Source of the DNA: JBGPLJ01 sp963826145
GTDB lineage: Bacteria; Pseudomonadota; Gammaproteobacteria; Steroidobacterales; Steroidobacteraceae
Length of the DNA: 64,000 nt
Reading direction: 5' to 3'
Assembly: GCA_963826145.1 (NCBI GenBank)
Contig: CAWGVW010000001.1
Location: 558,001 to 622,000, forward strand
Under the pieces are notes generated by a model. The model had not been told where the DNA came from. It was given only the letters and a program-made list of their open reading frames with translations, and made no database searches. The translations under genes were made by a program, and so were the position numbers. Positions 34,507 to 43,307 of the stretch are shown here, in pieces (position 1 is the stretch's first letter; each line of letters begins with the position of its first letter).

Positions 34507-35340
34507 TCATTTCGGCGGTGCGAGCAGCAGCGCCGGATCGACCCAGGCGCGATTCAGCATGACGCCGAAGTGCAGGTGAGGCCCGGTCACACGCCCGGTT
34601 GCACCGACTTCGCCGATGAGCGCGCCGGTCGCGAGCTCATCGCCGATCTTCACGTCGACCTTGCTCAAGTGGCAGTACATGGTCATGAGCCCCTCGCCGT
34701 GGTCGATGATCACGTTGTTGCCGTTGAAGAAGTAGCTGCCGACGTCGACGACTTTGCCCTCGAGCGGCGCCCGCACGGGTGCCCCCGTACCCGCGGCGAT
34801 GTCCATGCCCGTATGGGGATTGCGCGGCTGCTTGTTGAAGAAGCGTCGCGAGCCGTAGCTCGTCGAACGCGGGCCGTCGACGGGCGCTTCGAGCACGAGC
34901 GTTGACGGTCCGCGTACCGTCCAGCCATCGAACACTTCGCCCATGTGCGCCTTTTCATTATCGACGCGCGCAAGATCCTCTTTGGAGAGGTCGACCTGCT
35001 TCGGTGGCACCTTGAGCGACTGTGTCGGGTACTTATAGGAACCGATCTTGAAGTCGATCCGGCGCGCCTCGCCGTTCGCGAGACGCCACTCGATCTGCTG
35101 TGCGCCGATTTTGGCGGCGAGCGGAACGCCGACGACCGCTTCCCAGGTTCCGGCTCGTTCGCGCACGAGCACCCGATGACCGTCGTAGTACACGGTGGGC
35201 GGCTCCTTCGATGGGCCGAGGCTGAGGAGCACGATGCCGCCGGGTGTCGCGCGGGCGGTGGGTCCATCGCTGCCAAGCGCCGGGTCCGCCATCAGGAGCC
35301 ACGGCGAAAGGAAAGCGACAAACCTCAGCCAATTATTCAT
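34507..35340 (-). CDS. Secreted M23 (LytM-type) metallopeptidase
   Basis: A 277-residue protein with a signal peptide (about 1-24), an N-terminal beta domain, and a C-terminal LytM domain. Zinc ligands are in HTGMDIAAG and GPHLHFG. It should cleave peptidoglycan cross-bridges or act as an amidase activator; all LytM ligands appear intact. The start at 35340 overlaps the xseA stop by eight bases, so the two are co-transcribed. An xseA-M23 pairing is common in gammaproteobacteria as far as I recall. Confidence 0.9.
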   Translation of the reverse strand: MNNWLRFVAFLSPWLLMADPALGSDGPTARATPGGIVLLSLGPSKEPPTVYYDGHRVLVRERAGTWEAVVGVPLAAKIGAQQIEWRLANGEARRIDFKIGSYKYPTQSLKVPPKQVDLSKEDLARVDNEKAHMGEVFDGWTVRGPSTLVLEAPVDGPRSTSYGSRRFFNKQPRNPHTGMDIAAGTGAPVRAPLEGKVVDVGSYFFNGNNVIIDHGEGLMTMYCHLSKVDVKIGDELATGALIGEVGATGRVTGPHLHFGVMLNRAWVDPALLLAPPK

Positions 35341-36553
35341 CAGGACCTTCCTCGACGACGGCACGGATCTGGCCGTCTGCAACCCGAATTCGAAGGCGCT
35401 CGTCCGGCCGTACGGCGCGGCGCGATCGCACCAGTTCGCCGCCGGCCTCGCGCGTGACGACCGCGTAGCCGCGATCGATCGTTGCGAGCGGACTTACGGC
35501 GTGAAGCGCGCGCATGGCGATGTTGAGACGGCCGCGAGTGAGTTCGAGCCGGTGGACCGTCGCGAGTCGCAGGCGTTCGCTCAGGTCGTCAAGGCGTTGC
35601 GTCTGTTGCGCAAGCCTTGCTCCGGGATGGGCCTGTGCAAGGCGCTTCGTGAGCCAGGCAAGGACGTCTGCGCGTCGTGCCAGGGTGGCTTGCGTCAGTT
35701 GCGTGATGCGCGCAAAGAGGTCGGCGATCACGCGCGCCCAGGCGCGTTCATCGGGCACCGCGATTTCGGCCGCGCCGGAAGGCGTCGGCGCCCGGCGGTC
35801 GGCCACGAAGTCGGCAATCGTGAAGTCAACCTCGTGCCCGATACCGGTGATCACCGGTATGGTCGAATCGTGGATCGCCCGTGCGACCCGCTCGTCGTTG
35901 AACGCCCAGAGGTCCTCAAGCGAGCCGCCTCCGCGGGCGAGGATCAGCACGTCACAATCGCCACGTGCGCTCGCTTCCCGCAAAGCCTCGACGATTGCGG
36001 GCGCCGCCGCCGCGCCTTGCACGGGCACGGGATAAATAAGCACGGGTACCGCGGCGAAGCGACGTTTCAGAATATGCAGGATGTCGCGCAGCGCTGCGCC
36101 GGTCGGCGAGGTGATGACGCCTATGCGCCGGGGTAGGACAGGCAGCGGGCGCTTGCGCTCATCGGCGAACAGGCCTTCCTTGAAAAGGCGGTTCTTGAGT
36201 TCCTCGAACTGGCGGCGCAGTGCGCCTTCGCCGGCCTCGTCAAGATGATCCACGATGAGCTGATAGTCGCCACGGGGTTCGTAGAGGCTGACGCGACCGC
36301 GCACGAGAACCTGCATGCCGTCCTTCGGCGCGAAGCCGACGTTCATGTTCCGCTGGCGGAACATCGCGGCGCGAACCTGCGCGGTCGCATCCTTGAGCGA
36401 GAAATACCAGTGCCCCGAGGCCGGGCGCGCGAAATTGGAAAGCTCCGCCTCGAGCCAGACCGTCGCGAGTCCGCGCTCGAGAATGACGCGCGCCTCGCGA
36501 TTGAGGCGCGAGACGGTATACACATCGCGATCGGGAACGAGAGGGGTCGCCAT
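35333..36553 (-). CDS. xseA: Exodeoxyribonuclease VII large subunit
   Basis: A 406-residue subunit of the single-strand exonuclease. The OB-fold N-terminal part (YTVSRLNREARVILERGLAT) is followed by the catalytic domain with RIGVITSPTGAALRDIL and the GGGS-containing LARGGGSLEDLWAFNDE. The C-terminal coiled-coil region is somewhat short compared with E. coli (456). The start at 36553 (MATPLVPDRDVYTVS) fits the family better than an upstream in-frame Met. No xseB is seen in the window. Confidence 0.94.
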   Translation of the reverse strand: MATPLVPDRDVYTVSRLNREARVILERGLATVWLEAELSNFARPASGHWYFSLKDATAQVRAAMFRQRNMNVGFAPKDGMQVLVRGRVSLYEPRGDYQLIVDHLDEAGEGALRRQFEELKNRLFKEGLFADERKRPLPVLPRRIGVITSPTGAALRDILHILKRRFAAVPVLIYPVPVQGAAAAPAIVEALREASARGDCDVLILARGGGSLEDLWAFNDERVARAIHDSTIPVITGIGHEVDFTIADFVADRRAPTPSGAAEIAVPDERAWARVIADLFARITQLTQATLARRADVLAWLTKRLAQAHPGARLAQQTQRLDDLSERLRLATVHRLELTRGRLNIAMRALHAVSPLATIDRGYAVVTREAGGELVRSRRAVRPDERLRIRVADGQIRAVVEEGPDE

Positions 36554-36616
36554 CCCGGGCGATTCTAGCGGGTTTGGAATGCCTGAACCTGCGCTGCGCC
36601 GTATCATTGGCAGCGA

Positions 36617-37744
36617 ATGTCGATCGTGCAGTTCATCCTCTTCATGTGTCTCATTGCGGGCATGGGAATGCTGGGCGGGCTGCTACGGCGCGGCTTCTCC
36701 GGCAAGCCCGGGCCCAGCGGTGGCGAGACGTACGAGTTCTCGGTAACGCGCGGCAGGAATCGACGCATATCGCAGGTGCGGATCGCCTTGGCGGCGCCAG
36801 ATGTCCTGCGCTTCATGCTCCGCCGCGAAAACTTTCTCGACCGCTGCGGCAAGGCTCTGGGGCTTACGCGCGAATGGGAGACCCACGACCGCTCCTTCGA
36901 CGATTCGATCTTCATCCTCTCGGACGACCGGGTGTTGTGCGAGGCGCTCTCCGTCGACGAGGAACTGCGGCGCGCGGTTATGGATGTCTTTGCGGACCAG
37001 CAGGCGAAGTCGGTCGAATGCGCGAACGGACGGATCTGGATCGTATTTGCGCCGGGCAAGCGCGATTTCGACAGCCTGGAAGACCCGCAGGTCGCGGATG
37101 CACTGGCGCGCGAGTATAGCCCTGCGCTGACTCGGGTTCGTGCAAGGCTCGCGGACCTGCATGCTCGCGCCTGGGACGGCGAGCGCGATCCAGGTGAAGC
37201 GCGCTCTCGTTGGCTGCTGATTGTCGCGGGCATCTGCGGCGCCGCAGGCATCGTCGCCTTCATCCTGCAGATTAATGTGTCGAGTCTCCCGCGGCAGCTG
37301 CTCTCCAATCACATCGATCACAACGCAACCGTGGCGGCCGGTGCGGCCGTCATGATCGCGCTGCTGGCGCTGACACTCCTGGTCGGCCGTACTTCGCGCA
37401 CGCACTTGGTAGCGCTCGCATTGCTGCTGGTCCTCGTGCCTGCGGTCTGGCTCGGCGGCCGCTACTTCTACATCTTGCGCAATGAAAAGCTCGACGCTGA
37501 GCCTGCCACCGACTACGTGGCGCGGATCGACGACGTCTATTCGCGAAGTGGCAAGAGCCGCAGGTACTACCTCGTCGTCCATGGTTGGCCGGACGAGCGT
37601 TTTGATCGGACGCTTCAGGTGAGCTCGGCGCTCTATTCGGAGTTTCGGCCGGGCAGTTGCGCCCGCTTTGAGCTCCACAACGGCAGCCTCGGCGATCCCT
37701 GGCTCGCCTCCGTCGAGCCTGATTCGCGCTGCGATCAGCCATAA
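36617..37744 (+). CDS. Uncharacterised membrane protein, four predicted helices
   Basis: A 375-residue protein I do not recognise. Hydrophobic segments: residues 4-22, about 198-220, 238-258 and 262-284. Residues 30-195 form a soluble domain rich in charged residues; about 80 residues after the last helix form a C-terminal domain (YYLVVHGWPDERFDRTLQVS) that ends SVEPDSRCDQP. It diverges from xseA with 63 bases between and precedes guaB by 108 bases. Base composition is like its neighbours, so there is no sign of recent transfer. Confidence 0.7.
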   Translation: MSIVQFILFMCLIAGMGMLGGLLRRGFSGKPGPSGGETYEFSVTRGRNRRISQVRIALAAPDVLRFMLRRENFLDRCGKALGLTREWETHDRSFDDSIFILSDDRVLCEALSVDEELRRAVMDVFADQQAKSVECANGRIWIVFAPGKRDFDSLEDPQVADALAREYSPALTRVRARLADLHARAWDGERDPGEARSRWLLIVAGICGAAGIVAFILQINVSSLPRQLLSNHIDHNATVAAGAAVMIALLALTLLVGRTSRTHLVALALLLVLVPAVWLGGRYFYILRNEKLDAEPATDYVARIDDVYSRSGKSRRYYLVVHGWPDERFDRTLQVSSALYSEFRPGSCARFELHNGSLGDPWLASVEPDSRCDQP

Positions 37745-37777
37745 GGCGATGCCCCGCGGCCAGGGCACCATTGGCGG

Positions 37778-37806
37778 TTTACCGTCACCCTTCGGACGCG
37801 TACAAT
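37778..37806 (+). promoter_or_regulatory. Candidate sigma-70 promoter of guaBA
   Basis: TTTACC (37778-37783), 17-base spacer, TACAAT (37801-37806); the guaB ATG is 46 bases downstream of the -10 box. The sequence after the -10 is GC-rich (CGCCGGC), as in growth-rate or stringently controlled promoters. Confidence 0.55.
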
Positions 37807-37852
37807 CGCCGGCTTTATTTCAGCCGACCGAGGCATCGTAGCGACACGCACC

Positions 37853-39322
37853 ATGCGCATCCTCGAGGAATCCCTCACTTTCGACGACGTGCTGCTGGTG
37901 CCGGCTTACTCGGAAGTGCTGCCTCGGGAAGTCGATCTGTCGACGCAGCTGACGCGCAAGATCCGCTTGAACCTCCCGCTGATGTCCGCGGCGATGGATA
38001 CGGTGACGGAAGCGCGCCTCGCGATCACCATCGCCCAGGAAGGCGGCATCGGCATCGTCCACAAGAACATGACGATCGGGGCGCAGGCGCGCGAAGTCGG
38101 CCGCGTCAAGAAATTCGAGAGCGGCGTCATCACCGATCCGATCACCGTGACGCCGGACAAGACCATCCGCGAAGTCATCGACCTCACGCGCGCCAAGAAT
38201 ATTTCGGGCGTGCCGGTCGTCATTGGCAACAACGAGGTCGTCGGCATCGTCACACACCGCGACCTGCGTTTCGAAACGAAGCTCGATGCGCCAGTGAAGA
38301 GTGTCATGACGCCGAAGGAGAGGCTCATCACGGTGCGCGAGAATGCGCCGAAGGACGAAGTCCTCCTGCTCCTGCACAAGCACCGCATCGAGAAGGTGCT
38401 GGTCGTTAATGCCTCGAACCAGCTGAAAGGCATGATCACGGTGAAGGACTTCCAGAAGGCGACCGAATTTCCGCACGCCTGCAAGGATGAAACCGGGCGC
38501 CTGCGCGTTGGCGCGGCGGTCGGCACATCTCCCGACACGCTCGACCGGATCGCGGCCCTGCGCGAAGCGGGCGTCGATGTCGTCGTCGTCGATACTTCGC
38601 ACGGTCATTCACGGGGCGTTCTCGAGATGGTCGAGCGCATCAAGAAGCGCTGGCCGGAACAGCAGGTCATCGCCGGCAACGTCGTCACTGCCGAAGGGGC
38701 GCGCGATCTGATCAAGGCGGGAGCGGACGGCGTCAAGGTCGGTATCGGCCCGGGTTCCATCTGCACGACGCGCGTAGTCGCGGGTGTCGGCGTTCCGCAG
38801 ATCAGCGCGGTCGCCAATGTATCGGAAGCAATTGCCGCGACCGGCGTGCCGACAATCGCCGACGGCGGAATCCGCTTCTCGGGCGATCTCGCCAAAGCGA
38901 TCGTGGCCGGCGCGCATTCAGTCATGATCGGCGGCCTTTTTGCGGGCACCGAAGAATCACCAGGCGAAGTCGAGCTCTACCAGGGCGCATCCTACAAGTC
39001 GTATCGCGGGATGGGCTCGCTCGGTGCCATGTCGGAGAAGCACGGCTCGGCGGACCGCTACTTCCAGGACACGGCCTCGGAGCTCGAAAAGCTCGTGCCG
39101 GAAGGCGTCGAGGGCCGCGTGCCTTACAAGGGCAGCATGGTTTCAATCCTGCACCAGCTCGCGGGGGGCTTGAGGGCGGCGATGGGCTACACGGGCAGCC
39201 GCAGCATTGAAGAAATGCGCACCAAGCCCCAATTCGTGCGTATCACCACGGCGGGCGTGCGCGAGAGCCATGTGCACGACGTCTCGATCACCAAGGAAGC
39301 GCCGAACTACCGCGTCAGCTGA
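37853..39322 (+). CDS. guaB: Inosine-5'-monophosphate dehydrogenase
   Basis: A 489-residue enzyme converting IMP to XMP, the committed step to GMP. The TIM barrel begins ESLTFDDVLLVPAYSEVLP; two CBS domains lie at about residues 90-210; the catalytic cysteine is in GIGPGSICTTRVVAGVGVPQ. The mobile flap segment includes YRGMGSLGAM. It is followed by guaA after three bases, a guaBA operon. Confidence 0.98.
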   Translation: MRILEESLTFDDVLLVPAYSEVLPREVDLSTQLTRKIRLNLPLMSAAMDTVTEARLAITIAQEGGIGIVHKNMTIGAQAREVGRVKKFESGVITDPITVTPDKTIREVIDLTRAKNISGVPVVIGNNEVVGIVTHRDLRFETKLDAPVKSVMTPKERLITVRENAPKDEVLLLLHKHRIEKVLVVNASNQLKGMITVKDFQKATEFPHACKDETGRLRVGAAVGTSPDTLDRIAALREAGVDVVVVDTSHGHSRGVLEMVERIKKRWPEQQVIAGNVVTAEGARDLIKAGADGVKVGIGPGSICTTRVVAGVGVPQISAVANVSEAIAATGVPTIADGGIRFSGDLAKAIVAGAHSVMIGGLFAGTEESPGEVELYQGASYKSYRGMGSLGAMSEKHGSADRYFQDTASELEKLVPEGVEGRVPYKGSMVSILHQLAGGLRAAMGYTGSRSIEEMRTKPQFVRITTAGVRESHVHDVSITKEAPNYRVS

Positions 39323-39325
39323 AGC

Positions 39326-40936
39326 ATGGCAACCGCTCCGGTAAAGAAGACACCCGCACCGCTGCCGGACATCCACGCCCACCGGATCCTGATCCTCGAC
39401 TTTGGCGCGCAATACACGCAGCTCATCGCGCGTCGCGTGCGCGAGATCGGCGTCTATTGCGAGATCCGCGCCTGGGACATCTCCGACGCCGACGTGCGCG
39501 CGTTCAAGCCGCGAGGCGTCATTCTCTCCGGCGGACCGGAATCGGTGACGGCCGAAAATCCGCCGCGCGCGCCGCAAGCGGTGTTCGATCTCGGTGTGCC
39601 GGTCCTTGGCATCTGCTACGGCATGCAGGCCATGGCACAGCAGCTCGGCGGCCGGGTCGCGACGTCGAGCCATCGCGAATTTGGCTACGCACAGGTCTCG
39701 CTGGTCGCTCCCTCGAAGCTCCTCGATGGGCTCAAGGATGAAACCAGCGCATCCGGACAGGCGCTGCTCGACGTATGGATGAGCCACGGCGACCGGGTCG
39801 AGGAGATGCCGCCCGGGTTCAGGCGCGTCGCGCGCTCGCAGAACGCGGAATTCGCCGCGATGGCGGACGACGCGCGCCGCTTCTATGGCGTGCAGTTTCA
39901 TCCTGAAGTCACGCACACGAAGCGCGGTCGCGACATTCTCGAGCGTTTCGTGCGCGAGATCTGTGAGTGCGATGCGCTCTGGGACACCGGCAACATCATC
40001 GCCGACAGCATCGAACGCATCCGCGCCCAGGTGGACGGCGCGAAAGTCCTGCTCGGCCTTTCTGGAGGCGTCGATTCATCGGTCGTCGCCGCGCTCGTGC
40101 ACAAAGCGATCGGCGACCAGCTGACCTGCGTGTTCGTCGACCACGGACTTCTGCGCCTCAACGAAGGCGATGAGGTCATGGAGACTTTCGCGAAGCACAT
40201 GGGCGTGCGCGTGATCCGTGTGAACGCCGAAGAGCGCTTTCTCACGGCGCTTGCCGGCGTCACGGACCCGGAAGCTAAACGCAAGATCATCGGCCGTCAC
40301 TTCATCGAAGTGTTCGACGAAGAAGCGCACAAGCTCGCCGGCATCGACTGGCTGGCACAGGGCACGATCTACCCGGACGTCATCGAATCGGCCGGCAGTG
40401 CCACGGGCAAGGCGCACGTCATCAAGTCGCATCACAACGTCGGCGGACTTCCCGAAAAGATGCGCATGAAACTCCTCGAGCCGCTGCGTGAACTCTTCAA
40501 GGACGAAGTGCGGCGCATCGGCATCGAGCTCGGGCTTGCACCCGAGCTCGTCCATCGGCATCCGTTCCCGGGGCCGGGCCTTGGCGTGCGGATCCTCGGC
40601 GAAGTGAAGAAGGAATACGCCGATATCCTGCGCAAGGCGGACGCGATCTACATCGAAGAGCTGCGCCGCCACGATCTCTATCACCGCACGAGCCAGGCGT
40701 TTGCCGTCTTCCTGCCCGTCCGATCCGTCGCGGTGATGGGTGATGGACGACGTTTCGACTACGTCATCGCGCTGCGCGCGGTGGAGACGCTCGATTTCAT
40801 GACCGCGCACTGGGCGCGCTTGCCCTACGACTTCCTCGACATCGTCGCCCGCCGCATCACGAACGAAGTGCGCGGCGTATCGCGCGTGACCTACGACATT
40901 TCAGGAAAGCCGCCCGCCACGATCGAGTGGGAGTAA
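39326..40936 (+). CDS. guaA: GMP synthase (glutamine-hydrolysing)
   Basis: A 536-residue enzyme making GMP from XMP. The class I amidotransferase domain has the nucleophile in GICYGMQAMA and the catalytic His in VQFHPEVTHT. The ATP-pyrophosphatase domain has the P-loop LGLSGGVDSSV, and the dimerisation domain ends PPATIEWE. About ten extra N-terminal residues (KKTPAPLPDI) precede the usual start. guaA is normally followed nearby by tadA in pseudomonads; here the 41-50 kb island intervenes. Confidence 0.98.
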   Translation: MATAPVKKTPAPLPDIHAHRILILDFGAQYTQLIARRVREIGVYCEIRAWDISDADVRAFKPRGVILSGGPESVTAENPPRAPQAVFDLGVPVLGICYGMQAMAQQLGGRVATSSHREFGYAQVSLVAPSKLLDGLKDETSASGQALLDVWMSHGDRVEEMPPGFRRVARSQNAEFAAMADDARRFYGVQFHPEVTHTKRGRDILERFVREICECDALWDTGNIIADSIERIRAQVDGAKVLLGLSGGVDSSVVAALVHKAIGDQLTCVFVDHGLLRLNEGDEVMETFAKHMGVRVIRVNAEERFLTALAGVTDPEAKRKIIGRHFIEVFDEEAHKLAGIDWLAQGTIYPDVIESAGSATGKAHVIKSHHNVGGLPEKMRMKLLEPLRELFKDEVRRIGIELGLAPELVHRHPFPGPGLGVRILGEVKKEYADILRKADAIYIEELRRHDLYHRTSQAFAVFLPVRSVAVMGDGRRFDYVIALRAVETLDFMTAHWARLPYDFLDIVARRITNEVRGVSRVTYDISGKPPATIEWE

Positions 40937-40941
40937 GGAAC

Positions 40942-41892
40942 ATGAAACTTCCAACGTTGACGCGACGAGAGGCCTTGGTGACTTGTGCGGCGAGTATCAG
41001 CTGCCTGATCACGCCCCGATCGTTGTTGGCTGCGCAAAGCTCGAAGCCGGCCGCGGCCGCGGGCACGTTCACGATCGGCGGCGACCTCAAGGTTAACCGC
41101 ATGGGCTTCGGAGCGATGCGTCTGACCGGCGACATGATCTGGGGTGAACCCAAGGATCCGGCTGAAGCGCGGCGCGTGCTCCGGCGCGCGCTCGATCTTG
41201 GCGTGAACTTCATCGACACCGCAGATGCCTACGGTCCGGATGTCAGTGAGCGGATCATCGCGGAAACACTTCACCCCTATCCGCGCGGCCTGGTCATCGC
41301 AACCAAGGGCGGCCAGACTCGACCGAGCGCCTCCGAGTGGGTACCCGACGGGCGGCCCGAACACCTTCGCGAAGCTTGCGAAGGGAGCCTCAAGCGCCTA
41401 AAGCTTGAGCGCATCGACGTGTACCAGTTTCACCGGCCAGATCCACGCGTGCCGGTCGAAGACTCGATCGGCGAACTGAAGCGCCTGAAGGACGCGGGCA
41501 AGATCCGCCACATTGGCGTCTCGAATTTCAACGTTGAACAGCTCGAAGTCGCACGACGCATCGTTCCGATCGTGTCGGTACAGAATCGCTATAACGTCGC
41601 GGACCGTACGTCCGAGGACGTGCTCAACGTCTGTGCACGCGACGGGATTGCGTTCATACCGTGGGCCCCCGTTGCACGCGGGTCAGCCGAGAAACTTGAG
41701 GCCAGCAGGGGTCTTGAAACCGTCGCCAAGCGTCACGACGTGAGCGTGTTCCAGGCGGCCATCGCCTGGTTGCTGGCAAAGTCGCCAGCGATGCTCCCGA
41801 TTCCCGGGACTTCCTCGGTCGCACATATCGAAGAAAACGTCGCCGCAGCGCGCCTCAAGCTCGATGCGGAGGATCTTGCGACGATCGGCTAG
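40942..41892 (+). CDS. Exported aldo/keto reductase (twin-arginine-like signal)
   Basis: A 316-residue AKR-family protein. The N-terminus TRREALVTCAASISCLI resembles a Tat signal peptide, followed by a mature domain with the catalytic Asp/Tyr region DTADAYGPDVSERII, Lys in VIATKGG, and the NADP-site strand HIGVSNF. It is five bases after guaA. Tat export would place a folded, possibly cofactor-loaded reductase in the periplasm. It fits the neighbouring genes, most of which also encode exported products. Substrate unknown. Confidence 0.85.
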   Translation: MKLPTLTRREALVTCAASISCLITPRSLLAAQSSKPAAAAGTFTIGGDLKVNRMGFGAMRLTGDMIWGEPKDPAEARRVLRRALDLGVNFIDTADAYGPDVSERIIAETLHPYPRGLVIATKGGQTRPSASEWVPDGRPEHLREACEGSLKRLKLERIDVYQFHRPDPRVPVEDSIGELKRLKDAGKIRHIGVSNFNVEQLEVARRIVPIVSVQNRYNVADRTSEDVLNVCARDGIAFIPWAPVARGSAEKLEASRGLETVAKRHDVSVFQAAIAWLLAKSPAMLPIPGTSSVAHIEENVAAARLKLDAEDLATIG

Positions 41893-41910
41893 CCGTCGCG
41901 ACAGCAGCGA

Positions 41911-43245
41911 TTACGTTTTGTCCGCAGCACGCGCAGTCAGCTGCCGTTTGTAGTCCGCCGCGTCGTAGTGGCCCTTCGATTCCGCGATCAGACCGGCGTC
42001 GTCCAGCCGCCATTCCTCGTAACCGCTGATGCGGACCGTGTTGCCTTTGCCGTGCGGACCCTTGTCCGTTCCTGTCAGGGTCCAGCAGTACACGGCGTTC
42101 TTGCCGTCGACGGTCAGCTTGTCCATCTTGACAAAGAGATCCGGAAAGGCCGTCATGAAGCTCTGCGCCGATTTCGTGATGGCGGCGCTGCCGACCGCAG
42201 GTTTCGCCGTATTGATCTTGAGCGAGCCCGACGTGGCGAAAAAGGCGGCCACACTCGCGGCGTTCTGGCTGTTCCAGGCCGCTGTGTAACGGATCGCGAA
42301 GTCGCTCAGAGCGGCCACCTGCTGGTTGGCTGACGATTGCGGGCGCGCCTGGCCAAGCGCCTCGTCCAGCATCTTGACCAGCGTGTCACGGTCGTACGTA
42401 TAGACCTGGTCCTCATTGAATTGCACGACCTTCTCCATGAGCGCCTTGATGCTGACCTCGGCTTGCTCCGCATTCGGCGTGACCATGTAGCGGCGTTTCG
42501 GCTTGGCTTCGAACAGCGCAAGTTCGATGGCGTCGACGACCTCGAGCGGCTCCTTGAGCTTCGATCGATCCGCACGTTCGGCGCCCGTGCCGGTGCGCTC
42601 GTAGCCTTTCCTGGCAATGTCCGAATTGTAGGAGCCGGGCTCGATGAGGCTCACCTGGACGCCGCTCGCAGCGAGTTCCTTCGCGAGTACATCGCCGAAA
42701 GCTTCGATTGCGTGCTTGCTCATCTGGTACGCGCCCGCGTTGGGACTCGACAGCACGCCGCTGATCGAGCTGATGTTCACGATGCGGCCCTTGCCGGCCA
42801 CGATCAGCGGTGCGAAGGAGCGTGTCACGCGAAACGGGCCATCGACGTTGACGGCCATCTGCGTGTCAAATTCCTCGGTCTTCATCTCGACGAGCGGTGC
42901 CCCCGACCCGATACCGGCGTTGTTCACGAGCGCGTAGAGACCACGACCGCCCTGGGTGACGGCGGCGACGGCCGCGTCGATCTCCTCCGGCTTCGTCACG
43001 TCGAGCTTGAGTGGGTGCACATTCTTGATCGACGCCAGACTTTGCAAGTCCGAATCCTTGCGGGCCGTGGCGTAGACGAGATAGCCCTCGCTCGCCAGGC
43101 GTTCGGTCAGCATGCGGCCGATTCCGCTGCTCGCGCCGGTCACCAGGATTGCCTTCTGGCTGCTATCCGGCGTCTCGCCTGCGTTGACGGCAATCGACAG
43201 GCCAGCGACGAGAATCAGCGAGGCAAAGAAGAACATATTGCGCAT
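41911..43245 (-). CDS. Exported SDR oxidoreductase fused to a SnoaL/NTF2-like domain
   Basis: A 444-residue fusion. A hydrophobic signal or anchor (residues 4-20) is followed by a classical SDR: TGASSGIG at 37-44, NNAG at 108-111, Tyr173 and Lys177 in YQMSKHAIEAFG. Residues about 325-440 form a SnoaL/DUF4440-like fold (DFAIRYTAAWNSQNAASVAA ... SGYEEWRLDD). SDRs are normally cytoplasmic NAD(P) enzymes, so the exported form is odd. Start 43245 was chosen for the signal-like N-terminus. It is the third gene of a minus-strand group after cocE and the duplicated protein, 62 bases downstream. Confidence 0.8.
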   Translation of the reverse strand: MRNMFFFASLILVAGLSIAVNAGETPDSSQKAILVTGASSGIGRMLTERLASEGYLVYATARKDSDLQSLASIKNVHPLKLDVTKPEEIDAAVAAVTQGGRGLYALVNNAGIGSGAPLVEMKTEEFDTQMAVNVDGPFRVTRSFAPLIVAGKGRIVNISSISGVLSSPNAGAYQMSKHAIEAFGDVLAKELAASGVQVSLIEPGSYNSDIARKGYERTGTGAERADRSKLKEPLEVVDAIELALFEAKPKRRYMVTPNAEQAEVSIKALMEKVVQFNEDQVYTYDRDTLVKMLDEALGQARPQSSANQQVAALSDFAIRYTAAWNSQNAASVAAFFATSGSLKINTAKPAVGSAAITKSAQSFMTAFPDLFVKMDKLTVDGKNAVYCWTLTGTDKGPHGKGNTVRISGYEEWRLDDAGLIAESKGHYDAADYKRQLTARAADKT

Positions 43246-43307
43246 GCGGCGAGACTCCGGAAGGTGACGGCGGACTTTATCAGCTGGAGTGCAGTGAGGG
43301 ATCTCCA

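Noticed and set aside
37745..37852. Possible purine riboswitch before guaB
   Set aside because: I looked for conserved loop sequences and a paired P1 stem and saw none; an ordinary promoter explains the region.
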